Below the pieces are notes generated by a model. It did no database searches, was not told the origin of the DNA, and worked only from the letters and a program-made list of their open reading frames with translations. From Mucilaginibacter kameinonensis (GTDB lineage: Bacteria > Bacteroidota > Bacteroidia > Sphingobacteriales > Sphingobacteriaceae): a stretch of DNA of 64,000 bases. Below are positions 41,610 through 50,585 of this stretch, piece after piece. Where the stretch lies: positions 992,001-1,056,000 of the forward strand of contig NZ_RCWZ01000003.1 in the NCBI RefSeq assembly GCF_003675385.1, in the 5' to 3' direction. The first letter of the stretch is position 1. Every line of letters starts with the position of its first letter. Position numbers and translations under genes: made by a program.

Positions 41610-41795
41610 GTTATAGACCAATTGCCATAAAAAAGTATAAAAACAACCGACAGTTGGTGTTGCATATCGTAAACAATGAGGTATAATTGCACTGTACTTC
41701 TGCACGCATCAGCATTGGCGGCACGGTGATTGTGCAACACCTGCATATGGATAGCAAGTGTCTGTAAAAGAATAAATTTAAATAACAACCTGCTC

Positions 41796-43109
41796 ATGAA
41801 TACATCCAGTAATTCAAAATTTCCTTTAGTAGTGATAGTGGGCGGCGGCTTCGGCGGTCTGCAGGTAGCAAAGCAGCTAAAGGACAAACCGGTTGACGTT
41901 TTGATGCTTGATAAGCACAACTACCATACATTTCAGCCCCTGTTATACCAGGTGGCTATGGGCAGCCTCGAATCGGAGTCGATAGCTTTCTCATTAAGAA
42001 AGAATTTTGCCAGTCAGAAAAACTTCAGGTTCAGGATAGCCGAGGTAACCAGGGTTGATGCGGATAACAATATGCTCGAAACCACCATAGGCAATATAGC
42101 TTATGATTACCTGGTAATAGCAACGGGTTCAACCACTAACTTTTTTGGCAATAAAGACATTGAGCATTATGCTATGCCGATGAAATCAATCCCTGAGGCA
42201 CTGAACCTACGGTATTCTATTTTGCAGAACATTGAGGAAGCCCTGCTTAAAGTAGGCAAAGCCGAGCGCGACCCGTACCTTACGTTTGTGCTGGTGGGCG
42301 CCGGGCCAACCGGTGTTGAGCTTGCCGGCTCACTGGCCGAGCTCCGTAACCACGTTTTAACCAAAGATTATCCTGAGCTTAAAAAAGAGGATATGAAGGT
42401 GTACCTGGTCGATTTTTTGCCGAAAGTACTTGGCCCTTTCTCCGAGCAGGCATCAAACGCTGCACGCACTTTCCTCTCCAATATGGGCGTTGAGGTGCTA
42501 ACCGGCGTAAAGGTAGAAAGCTATAATGGCGAAGAGATCAAATTTGAAGGCGGTAAAACCATCCGTACCAAAAATGTGATCTGGAGTGCCGGGGTTATGG
42601 GGGTTGTTCCCGAAGGTTTTGATAAAGACGTTCTTGAACGTGGGAATAGAATAAAGGTAGATAGCATTGGTCGTGTAGCAGGCTTTAACAATATTTTTGC
42701 AATCGGCGACGTTGCAGCGATGATCACCGACGAAACGCCTAAAGGACACCCGGGCGTAGCACAGGTAGCGATACAGATGGGCCAGCACGTAGCCAAAAAC
42801 ATCATTCATATCATTAACGGCGAGCAAACATCGCCTTTTAAATACAATGACAAAGGCTCATTGGCTACTATTGGCCGTAATAAGGCAGTGGCTGATTTGG
42901 GTAAAGTAAAGTTCCAGGGATTTTTTGCATGGCTGGTGTGGATGTTTGTGCACCTGATATCGCTCTTGGGCGGCCGTAACAAAGTGATTGTATTCATTAA
43001 CTGGGTATCAAGTTATGTAACCTACAACGGCGGTACAAGGCTTATAATCCGCAAATTTGAGCGCGAAGGCTTAACGGAAGATCAGCATTTGCCTAATACG
43101 GTTGATTGA
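41796..43109 (+). CDS. NAD(P)/FAD-dependent oxidoreductase (type II NADH dehydrogenase-like)
   Basis: I chose the ATG at 41796 (437 residues, MNTSSNSKFP), because the FAD motif VVIVGGGFGGLQVAKQL follows at once; the longer frame is unlikely. A second Rossmann motif, FVLVGAGPTGVELAGSL, binds NADH. Further, NIFAIGDVAAM fits the flavin-binding C-terminal motif. The hydrophobic stretch FFAWLVWMFVHLISLL near the end suits the membrane attachment of NDH-2. It probably feeds electrons from NADH to menaquinone without pumping protons. Confidence 0.91.
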   Translation: MNTSSNSKFPLVVIVGGGFGGLQVAKQLKDKPVDVLMLDKHNYHTFQPLLYQVAMGSLESESIAFSLRKNFASQKNFRFRIAEVTRVDADNNMLETTIGNIAYDYLVIATGSTTNFFGNKDIEHYAMPMKSIPEALNLRYSILQNIEEALLKVGKAERDPYLTFVLVGAGPTGVELAGSLAELRNHVLTKDYPELKKEDMKVYLVDFLPKVLGPFSEQASNAARTFLSNMGVEVLTGVKVESYNGEEIKFEGGKTIRTKNVIWSAGVMGVVPEGFDKDVLERGNRIKVDSIGRVAGFNNIFAIGDVAAMITDETPKGHPGVAQVAIQMGQHVAKNIIHIINGEQTSPFKYNDKGSLATIGRNKAVADLGKVKFQGFFAWLVWMFVHLISLLGGRNKVIVFINWVSSYVTYNGGTRLIIRKFEREGLTEDQHLPNTVD

Positions 43110-43165
43110 GTAGGGAATTTGAAAAGATGTTCATATTTTTACTTTAACTACGCTTCATCAGAAAC

Positions 43166-43309
43166 GTCATTGTGAGGCACGAAGCAATCGCTAGCTATGC
43201 AAGGCCGACCTGCTAATCGGGGATTATTAATAATTATAATTTGTTTTTTATAGGTATCAATTAATGAGCTCCCTCCGGTCGGTTGTCTTCGTACCTTACA
43301 GCAATGACG
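43166..43309. repeat. Dispersed inverted repeat (cattgtgagg...gcaatc family), copy 2
   Basis: GTCATTGTGAGGCACGAAGC with AATCG at the left (43166-43190) and CTTCGTACCTTACAGCAATG with AC at the right end (to 43309) are imperfect inverses. The longer centre has a GACCTGCTAATCGGGGATT stretch also seen in copy 1. Confidence 0.7.
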
Positions 43310-43350
43310 CTCTCTAATATTATAACAGGCGTTCATACCAAGCAAAAAAA

Positions 43351-44211
43351 ATGGCAATCAAAATAACAGAATGCCCCCGCGATGCTATGCAGGGTATTCA
43401 TGATTTTATTCCTACCGATGTAAAGGCCGAATATATCAACCTGCTTTTACAGGTGGGTTTTGATACGATTGACTTCGGCAGCTTCGTATCTCCCAAAGCT
43501 ATCCCTCAGTTACAGGATACAGCAGAGGTATTAAAGAAACTCGATTTGAGTAGCACAAACTCAAAGCTATTGGCTATCATTGCCAACTACCGGGGCGCCG
43601 AAGACGCGGTTAAACATGAAGAGATCACCTATCTCGGCTATCCTTTTTCCATATCCGAAACTTTTCAGCTAAGAAATACCAACTCTACCATTGATCAGGC
43701 TTTTGAAACTGTGCAGCGGATAAATGAACTGAGCCATAAAAACGGCAAGCAATTACTGGTTTATCTTTCTATGGGTTTCGGGAACCCTTATGGCGACGAA
43801 TGGAACACCGGCATCATCGAACACTGGGCCGGAAAGATGGTTGCGGAAGGCATAAAAAACATTGCCCTTGCCGACACCATAGGCATTGCAGATGCAGAAC
43901 AGATCGGCAGTATTTACCCAAACCTTTGCCGTCCATTCCCCAATACTGAGTTTGGTATCCACCTTCATTCTACACCAGATACCTGGCAGCCTAAAATAGC
44001 CGCAGCCTATCAAAGCGGATGTAAAAACTTTGACACTGCACTTAAGGGTTACGGAGGCTGTCCAATGGCCAAAGATGACCTTACAGGCAATATCGCTACT
44101 GAAAACCTGATGGCTTACCTAAAAGCACAAAACGAGCCCACAGGGCTTAATATGGATAAATTCCAGGAAGCTCTGGGTTATTCGGATAGGGTGTTTGGAG
44201 ATGTTTTATAA
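43351..44211 (+). CDS. Hydroxymethylglutaryl-CoA lyase
   Basis: This 286-residue TIM-barrel protein of the HMGL-like family cleaves HMG-CoA to acetyl-CoA and acetoacetate in leucine breakdown. The catalytic Arg-Asp pair appears in TECPRDAMQG, where the family usually has EVGPRDGLQ. The metal-binding FGIHLHSTPD and the Cys loop GGCPMAKDDLTGNIATE are intact. The gene stands alone between repeats. The altered first motif leaves some doubt about the exact substrate. Confidence 0.85.
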   Translation: MAIKITECPRDAMQGIHDFIPTDVKAEYINLLLQVGFDTIDFGSFVSPKAIPQLQDTAEVLKKLDLSSTNSKLLAIIANYRGAEDAVKHEEITYLGYPFSISETFQLRNTNSTIDQAFETVQRINELSHKNGKQLLVYLSMGFGNPYGDEWNTGIIEHWAGKMVAEGIKNIALADTIGIADAEQIGSIYPNLCRPFPNTEFGIHLHSTPDTWQPKIAAAYQSGCKNFDTALKGYGGCPMAKDDLTGNIATENLMAYLKAQNEPTGLNMDKFQEALGYSDRVFGDVL

Positions 44212-44215
44212 ACGT

Positions 44216-44303
44216 GTCATTGCGAGCGAAGCGCGGCAATCGCATGCTATACAGAGCGGCTCAGTCTCCGTGCGATTGCTTCGTCGTTCCTCCTCGCAAT
44301 GAC
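44216..44303. repeat. Dispersed inverted repeat, copy 3, between convergent genes
   Basis: GTCATTGCGAGCGAAGCGCG with GCAATCGCA at the left pairs with TGCGATTGCTTCGTCGTTCC, then TCCTCGCAATGAC at the right. A partial relative (GTCATTGCGAGGAACGGAGA) lies at 602-621. Confidence 0.8.
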
Positions 44304-44315
44304 ATTTTTGTTGCA

Positions 44316-45548
44316 TTACGCCGCAGCGCTCTTAGCAGCTTTAACTGCTTTAGTTTTTACCACACGGTCAAAGTTTTCCATCACCAGTACAGCTGCTCCG
44401 ATCAGTTCGGCATCAAAACCAAGTTCGGATACCAGTAGTTCGGTACCGGCTGCAAGGCGCGGGATACAGTATTTATGTAATGCTTGCTGCATTGGCGCGG
44501 TTAAGATTTTGGCCACTTTAGCGCCGCGACCACTCAAAACAATGATAGCCGGGTTCATAATGTGGATAAGGATTGCAATGGCTTTCCCAATTTTATAACC
44601 CGCGTCAGAAAGCAACTCGATCGCAAACTGATCACCATTATTCGCGGCATCTAAAAGGGCATCACCTATTAATTTAGAATGATCTTCCTCGTTGTATTTC
44701 AAACTGGTTACACGGCCTTTTTTTATACCTTCAATGGCTTTACGGGCCACAACAAGTAATGAGGCCTCGGCCTCAAGGCAACCGCGTTTACCGCACTCGC
44801 AAAGGGAGCCATCTTCTGATAGCGGGATATGGCTTAGTTCGCCTGCAAAGCCGTTATGCCCGCGGAAGAGTTTGCCGTTTACAATCATCCCCAAACCAAT
44901 ACCCCAGCCCAGGTTTATCACCATAACTTCCTGCTGTGCTTTGGCAATACCAAACTTTTGCTCGGCAAGCGCTATAAGGCTCGAGTCGTTATCGATATAA
45001 GTAGCGATACCCGTTTTTGAAGTGAGATAGGCGGTTAAGCTTTGTCCGCCGGCATCCAGGTAAGTGTAGTTGATGCCTTCGGTGATATTTATAAATCCGG
45101 GCATACCAATACCGATGCCTGCAATTTTATCTTTAGAGATACCGCTGTGCGCGATGTAACTATTGATCTCTTCAACCAGTTTAGGTAAAGCATCCGGGTT
45201 ATTGAGCAGTTTAAGCTCAAAAGTGAGCATATCGGCAACCGGATTGTTCAATAAATCAAACATCTGGATACGGGCCGTGAGCTGATCAAGCGCGATAGCC
45301 AAAATATGCATAGCACTTGATTTTACAGAGTACATTAACGGCCGGCGTCCGCCGCTTGACGGGGCATAACCCTGCTCAACCACAAAGCCCTCGTGCATTA
45401 ATTCATTTATAGCTTTAGCTATAGAAGGGATACTTTTATCAAATAACTCACTTAATCCAGCACACGACATGGCCTTATTAAAATAAAGCCTTTTAATGAT
45501 CATATTTTTTAACTGGCTGCCTTTTACCCCTTTAGTCGTAACTTCCAT
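44316..45548 (-). CDS. ROK family transcriptional regulator (NagC/XylR-like)
   Basis: The 410-residue protein (ATG at 45548; an earlier TTG is less likely) has an N-terminal winged helix (LSELFDKSIPSIAKAINELM) and a sugar-kinase-like ROK domain. GIGMPGF, VINLGWGIGLGMIVNGKLFRG and the zinc-binding CECGKRGCLEAEAS are present. It probably represses sugar genes and is released by an amino sugar or similar ligand. The regulated genes are unknown; a 259-base gap without clear features lies upstream of it. Confidence 0.93.
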   Translation of the reverse strand: MEVTTKGVKGSQLKNMIIKRLYFNKAMSCAGLSELFDKSIPSIAKAINELMHEGFVVEQGYAPSSGGRRPLMYSVKSSAMHILAIALDQLTARIQMFDLLNNPVADMLTFELKLLNNPDALPKLVEEINSYIAHSGISKDKIAGIGIGMPGFINITEGINYTYLDAGGQSLTAYLTSKTGIATYIDNDSSLIALAEQKFGIAKAQQEVMVINLGWGIGLGMIVNGKLFRGHNGFAGELSHIPLSEDGSLCECGKRGCLEAEASLLVVARKAIEGIKKGRVTSLKYNEEDHSKLIGDALLDAANNGDQFAIELLSDAGYKIGKAIAILIHIMNPAIIVLSGRGAKVAKILTAPMQQALHKYCIPRLAAGTELLVSELGFDAELIGAAVLVMENFDRVVKTKAVKAAKSAAA

Positions 45549-45807
45549 TAACAAAATTTATAGTTTGGTTTATAACAGGCCAAGCCCCTTAGTGTATTGC
45601 ATTTATAAAATTATAAATAAAGTAATAAAGTACAACTGTATTTATTACAGTATTAACCTGCTGTTAGTACATGGACACTATTAATGTACTTTTTGCCTAC
45701 AAGGCACAAAAATATCTATAATATCCGTGTACGATAACAATCTGTAAAGGTTTTGGTTAAAAATTAGCTATTCAAAGCCAATTACATCAATTTAAAGTTA
45801 AAATCTG

Positions 45808-46341
45808 CTACGGCAACAGCCAAAACCGCCATCCGTTCCAATATTCGTCATATTGAGGTCTGAAACTCCGTAACTGGAGCGATAAAGGTAAGCCGTATGA
45901 AAAAGCAAAAGCATCATACATTTGCCCTTCGCTGAAGTTTACAACGCCTTTAGTTTTTAAATTGTATACTTTGTATCCCGAATCTACCGCCATAGAAAGG
46001 TTATCCCCTTTCAAGGCAAATGCTTTTACATGGATCTGTTCATTTTTGCCTTTAGGCGTAAAAGATGCAAACTGATTATCTCCTACCATTGTTTCGCCAT
46101 ACCCCAACGGAATACGCGGACTGTCGCCAAGACCGTGATCGCCATAATAGGTGAATGAAAAAACGATGAGTAAAAGGGCGACAACAGTATAAACTTTAAA
46201 TACTTTTGACCATTTAAAACCGGTATACTTTTTCCGGGCTTTCAGAATCAGTACCCATAAAAACCAAACGATGGGCGCATAAATAAGGGCAAGTAGATAT
46301 GATTTGAGTACTACAAATAAAAAGTGAAACAGTGCCGTCAT
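45808..46341 (-). CDS. Membrane protein of unknown function
   Basis: The 177-residue protein has two membrane segments near the N-terminus (about 8-33 and 49-65), joined by a basic loop, and a C-terminal domain of about 110 residues on the far side. The C-terminus has several aromatic residues (YDEYWNGWRFWLLP). I do not recognise the family. It lies 8 bases after the VOC gene, so they are probably co-transcribed. Confidence 0.75.
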   Translation of the reverse strand: MTALFHFLFVVLKSYLLALIYAPIVWFLWVLILKARKKYTGFKWSKVFKVYTVVALLLIVFSFTYYGDHGLGDSPRIPLGYGETMVGDNQFASFTPKGKNEQIHVKAFALKGDNLSMAVDSGYKVYNLKTKGVVNFSEGQMYDAFAFSYGLPLSLQLRSFRPQYDEYWNGWRFWLLP

Positions 46342-46349
46342 AAGGTGGT

Positions 46350-46775
46350 TTAATTTTTTTCAATTTGCATAAACACCCAGCGTTGCCCTTCAAGATCGGC
46401 AGCACGATAACGGGTACCCGGAAAACCATATTCAAGCTCGCTTAGTATGATCGCGCCTTTGCTTTTCGCGATATTATAATGAGCCACAACCTCATCTACA
46501 TAAACTAAAACGCCGTTTATAATGTAAGGTACTGTGCTCCATTTGGCAGCAATCTCGCAACTTTGAGCATGACGCGCCGGCCCCTGATAATGAGGCGAGG
46601 GCTCGGCCAGCATCACCAAACTATCGCCCATTTTTAGCTCACCGTGAGCAAGGCGACCGGCGTCATCCGTCATCCGCATGTTTTCGGTAAACCCAAATAC
46701 ATCACATAACCAGTCCATAGCCGCAAGGCCATCTTCATAGGCAAGCATCGGAATTATTTGCTGGTTATTGCTCAT
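46350..46775 (-). CDS. VOC (glyoxalase/bleomycin resistance) family protein
   Basis: I chose the ATG at 46775 (141 residues, MSNNQQIIPM). It shows the paired beta-alpha-beta-beta-beta units of the VOC fold: IPMLAYEDGLAAMDWLCDVFGF, GELKMGDSLVMLAEP and YVDEVVAHYNIAKSKGAII with the family ending YRAADLEGQRWVFMQ. VOC proteins bind metals or drugs, or open rings; the substrate is unknown. Confidence 0.88.
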   Translation of the reverse strand: MSNNQQIIPMLAYEDGLAAMDWLCDVFGFTENMRMTDDAGRLAHGELKMGDSLVMLAEPSPHYQGPARHAQSCEIAAKWSTVPYIINGVLVYVDEVVAHYNIAKSKGAIILSELEYGFPGTRYRAADLEGQRWVFMQIEKN

Positions 46776-46839
46776 CGGTTTACCACTGGTTGTTATCTGC
46801 AACTAAGGTAAACTATTGAAACATAATTATCAAAGCAGC

Positions 46840-47457
46840 TTATTTTTCTTCCAGCTGTTTTTTAAGCCTGGCTATTTCGTACTCCAATTTAAGCACATAT
46901 TCGTTTTGCGGGGCGAAAGCTTCTTTGATCTCTTCAACAGTGTAACGTGGTGTAATATGCTGCGGACAATTCCAATCGAACGCTTTTACATCAAAAATAA
47001 GCATCCGTTCGGCGGTGTGTTTATATTCTGACGGATCAATCAAATCAAACAATTCGGGATTATCGGCAAGTTCAACAATCCGGGCGTCGGCGTAGATTTT
47101 GAGCCTTGTTTTATGCGGATAATCCATCAAAAACAAAGATACCTGCGGGTGCGCCATCACATTGCCAACAGAAATATATTGCTTGTTCCCTCTAAAATCA
47201 ACCACGCCGAGGGTATGATCATTAATCACCTTGATAAACCCTGCGGGCCCTCCCCTGTGCTGAATATACGGGTAACCGTTTTCGCCTATGCTGGACATGT
47301 AAAAACTATCCCGGCTTTCAATAAACATTTGTTCGGCCTCGGTAATCCCTTCCTTATCGGCCAGCATATTTTCCATACGAGCGTAAGCCGGGCGGCTGCC
47401 ATATTTTTCCTGGAGTTTTTTTACCCCATCGGTAAATGCAAAACGTGCAAAGTTCAT
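46840..47457 (-). CDS. Pyridoxamine 5'-phosphate oxidase-like FMN-binding protein
   Basis: The 205-residue protein has the split-barrel core with SFYMSSIGENGYPYIQHRGG, VVDFRGNKQYISVGNV and VSLFLMDYPHKTRLKIYADA, the pattern of the PNPOx-like flavoproteins. A coiled C-terminal helix (YVLKLEYEIARLKKQLEEK) extends beyond the usual fold and may aid dimerisation. It lies in a run of small redox genes and is separate from its neighbours by 64 and 90 bases. Confidence 0.87.
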   Translation of the reverse strand: MNFARFAFTDGVKKLQEKYGSRPAYARMENMLADKEGITEAEQMFIESRDSFYMSSIGENGYPYIQHRGGPAGFIKVINDHTLGVVDFRGNKQYISVGNVMAHPQVSLFLMDYPHKTRLKIYADARIVELADNPELFDLIDPSEYKHTAERMLIFDVKAFDWNCPQHITPRYTVEEIKEAFAPQNEYVLKLEYEIARLKKQLEEK

Positions 47458-47547
47458 GATATAGGTTTTTTATAAAAATAAACAGTTATGCCCGCCTTAC
47501 AGAAGCAAGGCGGGCATAAAAGCGTAAACTAAATTATAAATCGACAA

Positions 47548-48084
47548 TTATTTGACTTCCGGGATAGCTGGCCAGTCAACTGGAACCTGGGTTAAGGCGT
47601 ATACATAGTTGGTGATGGTTTTATCACCAACGGCCACAACTACGTCAATCAGGTTGGCTTGTGTATAACCGGCAGCATAAAAGTTTTCAACCACTTGATG
47701 ATCGGCATGACCCTTATTTTCGGTAATTGATTTAGCTACTTTAACCAAAGCGTCAATTTTAGGGTCAAATGAAGCTGAACCGCCACGGATCTCAAGGATC
47801 TGGTCATCAGTAAAACCATTCATTTTAGCGATGGCTGTGTGAGCAGCAGAACAGTAAGCACAATCATTTACCTGGCTTACTATAAGGTTTACGGCTTCTT
47901 TTTCTTTAGCGCGTAATGATGTTTTACCGTTTGAAAGTGTTATATAGCTAGCAAGCGCATGGTCTGAAGTTGCAAAAACTGCAAACAGGTTTGGCACGCG
48001 GCCCACTACTTTGGTTAATGTATCAAATATGGCCTGATTTTCTGGAGTTACTTGTTCTCTTGTTGGAATTGCGAAAGTTTTCAT
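47548..48084 (-). CDS. Carboxymuconolactone decarboxylase/AhpD-like protein
   Basis: The 178-residue protein has the AhpD-type redox motif NDCAYCSAAHT (CxxC with a later His) and the helical CMD fold. Members reduce peroxiredoxins or act as small peroxidases. The ATG at 48084 is well placed. The AraC regulator lies 98 bases upstream on the same strand, so it may control this gene. Confidence 0.9.
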   Translation of the reverse strand: MKTFAIPTREQVTPENQAIFDTLTKVVGRVPNLFAVFATSDHALASYITLSNGKTSLRAKEKEAVNLIVSQVNDCAYCSAAHTAIAKMNGFTDDQILEIRGGSASFDPKIDALVKVAKSITENKGHADHQVVENFYAAGYTQANLIDVVVAVGDKTITNYVYALTQVPVDWPAIPEVK

Positions 48085-48181
48085 TTTATGTTGTGTTAAT
48101 ATTTGTTGTTTTGAATTAACACTACAAAGGTGGCGACTTTAGCAGCCCTGCGGAATGGGCAAATTTCCCGGCTTCTTGTAA

Positions 48182-49045
48182 TTATTTCCCTTCGGCAACG
48201 AAAAGCTTGTTATTTCTGAAATCGGTAGGTGAAAAGGAGGTATGTTTTTTGAAGAAATTACTGAAATAAGCCGCATCATCAAAACCAAGTTCATAGGTAA
48301 TTTCCTTTGCCGATTTATCGGTGTAGTATAATAACCGTTTAGCTTCAATGATAAGCCGCTCCTGTATTACCTGCAAAGGTGTTTTATGGTTATACAAAGC
48401 GAAAAGGTTTGACAGCGTTTTAGGCGATTTATTTAACTGCTGTGCATAATAGGCCACCGAATGCTGCTGGCGGTAATTATTCTCAACCATTAAATTAAAC
48501 TTGCGGATAGTGCCAAATTTCTCATCGGCTGTTGCTTCACTTTGCCCCCGGTGGGCCTTGGCCAGCCGGGTTACAATAATAATGAGGCGTTTCAGTAGCA
48601 TCCGGAGCATATCTATCTGGATGTTGTCGGCCGTTTCAAACTCTTCAATAAAAATATCGAGCAGGCGCTGCAACTTAAACTGCATGGTTTCATCAAGGCT
48701 TACAAATACTTGCTCAGCGCTGCCATAAAACAGGAACCCCACACAGCTTACCTCTTCATCATGGTCAACAATGCAATAAAAATCGCGATTAAACTGCCAG
48801 GCCACAATATCCTCGGGCCGTTCAAAACGGAAGGACTGGTTAACCATTAAAGGCAAAATGGTATTGGGCAAAAAATCATAATCCACCTCATCAATGGTAA
48901 CGGTTTGCTTTTCGCCCCTGTTCCAGGCTATGGTAAGGTATTTATGCTGACGATCCCGCGTGTAAAACATTCTGTCGAAATGTTTTTCATTGATAAGCAA
49001 CAGCAGATCGCCGCCTGTAGATTGTTCTGTAACCGATAGTTTCAT
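48182..49045 (-). CDS. AraC family transcriptional regulator
   Basis: The 287-residue protein has an N-terminal sensing cupin-like domain and a C-terminal pair of helix-turn-helix motifs (about 185-280): VAYYAQQLNKSPKTLSNLF and AKEITYELGFDDAAYFSNFF with KKHTSFSPTDFR. It probably activates or represses nearby redox genes such as the AhpD-like one. The ligand is unknown. Confidence 0.93.
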   Translation of the reverse strand: MKLSVTEQSTGGDLLLLINEKHFDRMFYTRDRQHKYLTIAWNRGEKQTVTIDEVDYDFLPNTILPLMVNQSFRFERPEDIVAWQFNRDFYCIVDHDEEVSCVGFLFYGSAEQVFVSLDETMQFKLQRLLDIFIEEFETADNIQIDMLRMLLKRLIIIVTRLAKAHRGQSEATADEKFGTIRKFNLMVENNYRQQHSVAYYAQQLNKSPKTLSNLFALYNHKTPLQVIQERLIIEAKRLLYYTDKSAKEITYELGFDDAAYFSNFFKKHTSFSPTDFRNNKLFVAEGK

Positions 49046-49100
49046 TTTTTGCGTGATGACAAAGATAACAGGATTACCTTCATCCGTACTTTGTCAGTAT

Positions 49101-49499
49101 CTAAAAAGTCTTGTACAGAATCAGGTTATTGTTGTATCTATCAACTTTAATAAATGTTCTCAATTTCTTGTTATAATCAATTTCCAGTTTGTTATTATTC
49201 AGCCACTTCAACTTTATAGCATTTGTATCAAGTGCAATGCCCACGTGCGCATTATCGGCCGTAAAAATGTTTCCAACTTCAGTATCACCCAATATTTCGT
49301 CTCCATCTTTTATAGAAATCTGCATAGAATCGCCGGAAGTGGTATTTCCTCCTTTTAAAAATAAAATGGCCTGCTGATTTTTTGCAGGATTAAATACAGT
49401 TAAAATAGCTGTACTTGGCCCGGGCCCAAAAAGTTGAAAACATCCTGAAAATACTAAAGCGATCAGCGATAGTATCAACATTCTTTTTTTTAATATCAT
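49101..49499 (-). CDS. Small lipoprotein of unknown function
   Basis: The 132-residue protein begins with a lipoprotein signal (MLILSLIALVFSGC with the lipobox cysteine at residue 20 of the longer form). The mature part has beta-strand-like stretches (AILFLKGG, MQISIKDGDEILG, IALDTNAIKLKW). I do not recognise the family. It is divergent from the hydroxylase gene. The ATG at 49499 and one six codons later are both possible starts. Confidence 0.75.
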   Translation of the reverse strand: MILKKRMLILSLIALVFSGCFQLFGPGPSTAILTVFNPAKNQQAILFLKGGNTTSGDSMQISIKDGDEILGDTEVGNIFTADNAHVGIALDTNAIKLKWLNNNKLEIDYNKKLRTFIKVDRYNNNLILYKTF

Positions 49500-49621
49500 A
49501 TATAATTCAATATCCTGTTAACAACTGCTTAACACACTTCATCAAACATTCATTCAAAAAAAAGAAATTGCACTCCAATTGCTTTTTAATACTTAAAAGC
49601 GACTACCCTACTAATTTAAGA

Positions 49622-50452
49622 ATGACGGTTACCCAATTCCTCGACCAGCATCAGGATGCTGTGCAAGTTGCTTTGTATGCTTTAATCATATGCTCATTAT
49701 GGCTGATGGAAGTTTGTTTTTCATCAGGTATTTCGGTAAAAAAACGCTGGCAGCATAACAAAACCAATCTGATGTTTATTTTTACCGCTCTCCCTATTCA
49801 GCTATTACTTACAACCATTGTTTTAATCATAGTAGGCTGGACCAATGCACATCATTGGGGGCTGGTTAATTATATACCGGGTCATCACAACAAATGGGTT
49901 TACTACATCAGTCTTTTCATGCTGCTTGACCTGTGCGAGTACATTTACCACGTAGTAATGCACAAGATAGATCCACTTTGGAAATTCCACCTCGTACATC
50001 ACAGCGATCAACATGTTGATGTATCGACAACCGTTCGTGAACATCCAGGCGAAACCTGTGTGCGCACCTGCTGCTTAATGCTTTGGGTGTTTATTTGCGG
50101 TCCGGCTGTAAGTGTTTTGGTATTAAGACAAACCTTTCAATCTATTTTTAACATATTGGCCCATACCGAATTCAGGTTACCGCAACGTGTTAACAAAATT
50201 GTTGGTTTGGTATTTATAACACCTAACCTGCACCACGTACACCACCATTATCAACTACCCCACACCGACCGCAATTACGGCGACGTACTAAGCATCTGGG
50301 ACAGGCTTTTTGGCACTTTTGGCGAACTGGAACAGGAAAACACCCGCTTTGGTATTGATACCCACATGGATAAAAACGTTACCGGCAGGTTTGCAAATAT
50401 TCTTAAAATACCTTTTCAGAAATTGGAAAGACCGAAAGGACATCAGAACTAA
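49622..50452 (+). CDS. Sterol desaturase/fatty acid hydroxylase superfamily membrane protein
   Basis: I chose the ATG at 49622 (276 residues, MTVTQFLDQHQ), as the longer frame back to 49415 runs over the start region of the divergent lipoprotein gene and has no family match. The protein has about four membrane segments and the diiron His boxes HLVHHSDQHVDVSTTVREH, YIYHVVMH and HHVHHHYQLPHTDRNYGD. It probably hydroxylates or desaturates a lipid. The substrate is unknown. Confidence 0.9.
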   Translation: MTVTQFLDQHQDAVQVALYALIICSLWLMEVCFSSGISVKKRWQHNKTNLMFIFTALPIQLLLTTIVLIIVGWTNAHHWGLVNYIPGHHNKWVYYISLFMLLDLCEYIYHVVMHKIDPLWKFHLVHHSDQHVDVSTTVREHPGETCVRTCCLMLWVFICGPAVSVLVLRQTFQSIFNILAHTEFRLPQRVNKIVGLVFITPNLHHVHHHYQLPHTDRNYGDVLSIWDRLFGTFGELEQENTRFGIDTHMDKNVTGRFANILKIPFQKLERPKGHQN

Positions 50453-50461
50453 AAATCAAAG

Positions 50462-50503
50462 GTGCCAGAGGTACATAACACCAAAGTTGTGTACCTCTGG
50501 CAC
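50462..50503. repeat. Palindrome with GTGCCAGAGGTACA arms after the hydroxylase gene
   Basis: GTGCCAGAGGTACA (50462-50475) and its inverse TGTACCTCTGGCAC (50490-50503) are exact. A related stretch, GACCTTTTGCACCTCTGGTG, follows near 50533, so a larger repeat may be present. It may end transcription of the hydroxylase gene. Confidence 0.75.
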
Positions 50504-50585
50504 ACCAAAAATCTGTTATCTTATTTCTACAGACCTTTTGCACCTCTGGTGCGGCCTTTTATCTCTTACTGTAACACATCGGAAC

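Noticed and set aside
41730..41795. N-terminal extension of the NDH-2-like protein
   Set aside because: The FAD motif normally lies within about 20 residues of the start, which fits the ATG at 41796.
43148..43357. Minus-strand frame of 69 codons next to the HMG-CoA lyase gene
   Set aside because: It is the translation of the dispersed palindrome family (text like CIASDCFVPHNDV) and has no family features.
44214..44438. Plus-strand frame MSLRAKRGNRMLYRAAQ
   Set aside because: It is read from the palindrome copy at 44216-44303 and then runs antisense over the ROK gene; a typical false gene from repeats.
49415..49621. N-terminal extension of the hydroxylase gene by 69 codons
   Set aside because: The extension overlaps the divergent lipoprotein gene start and has no family match; the ATG at 49622 gives the normal family start.
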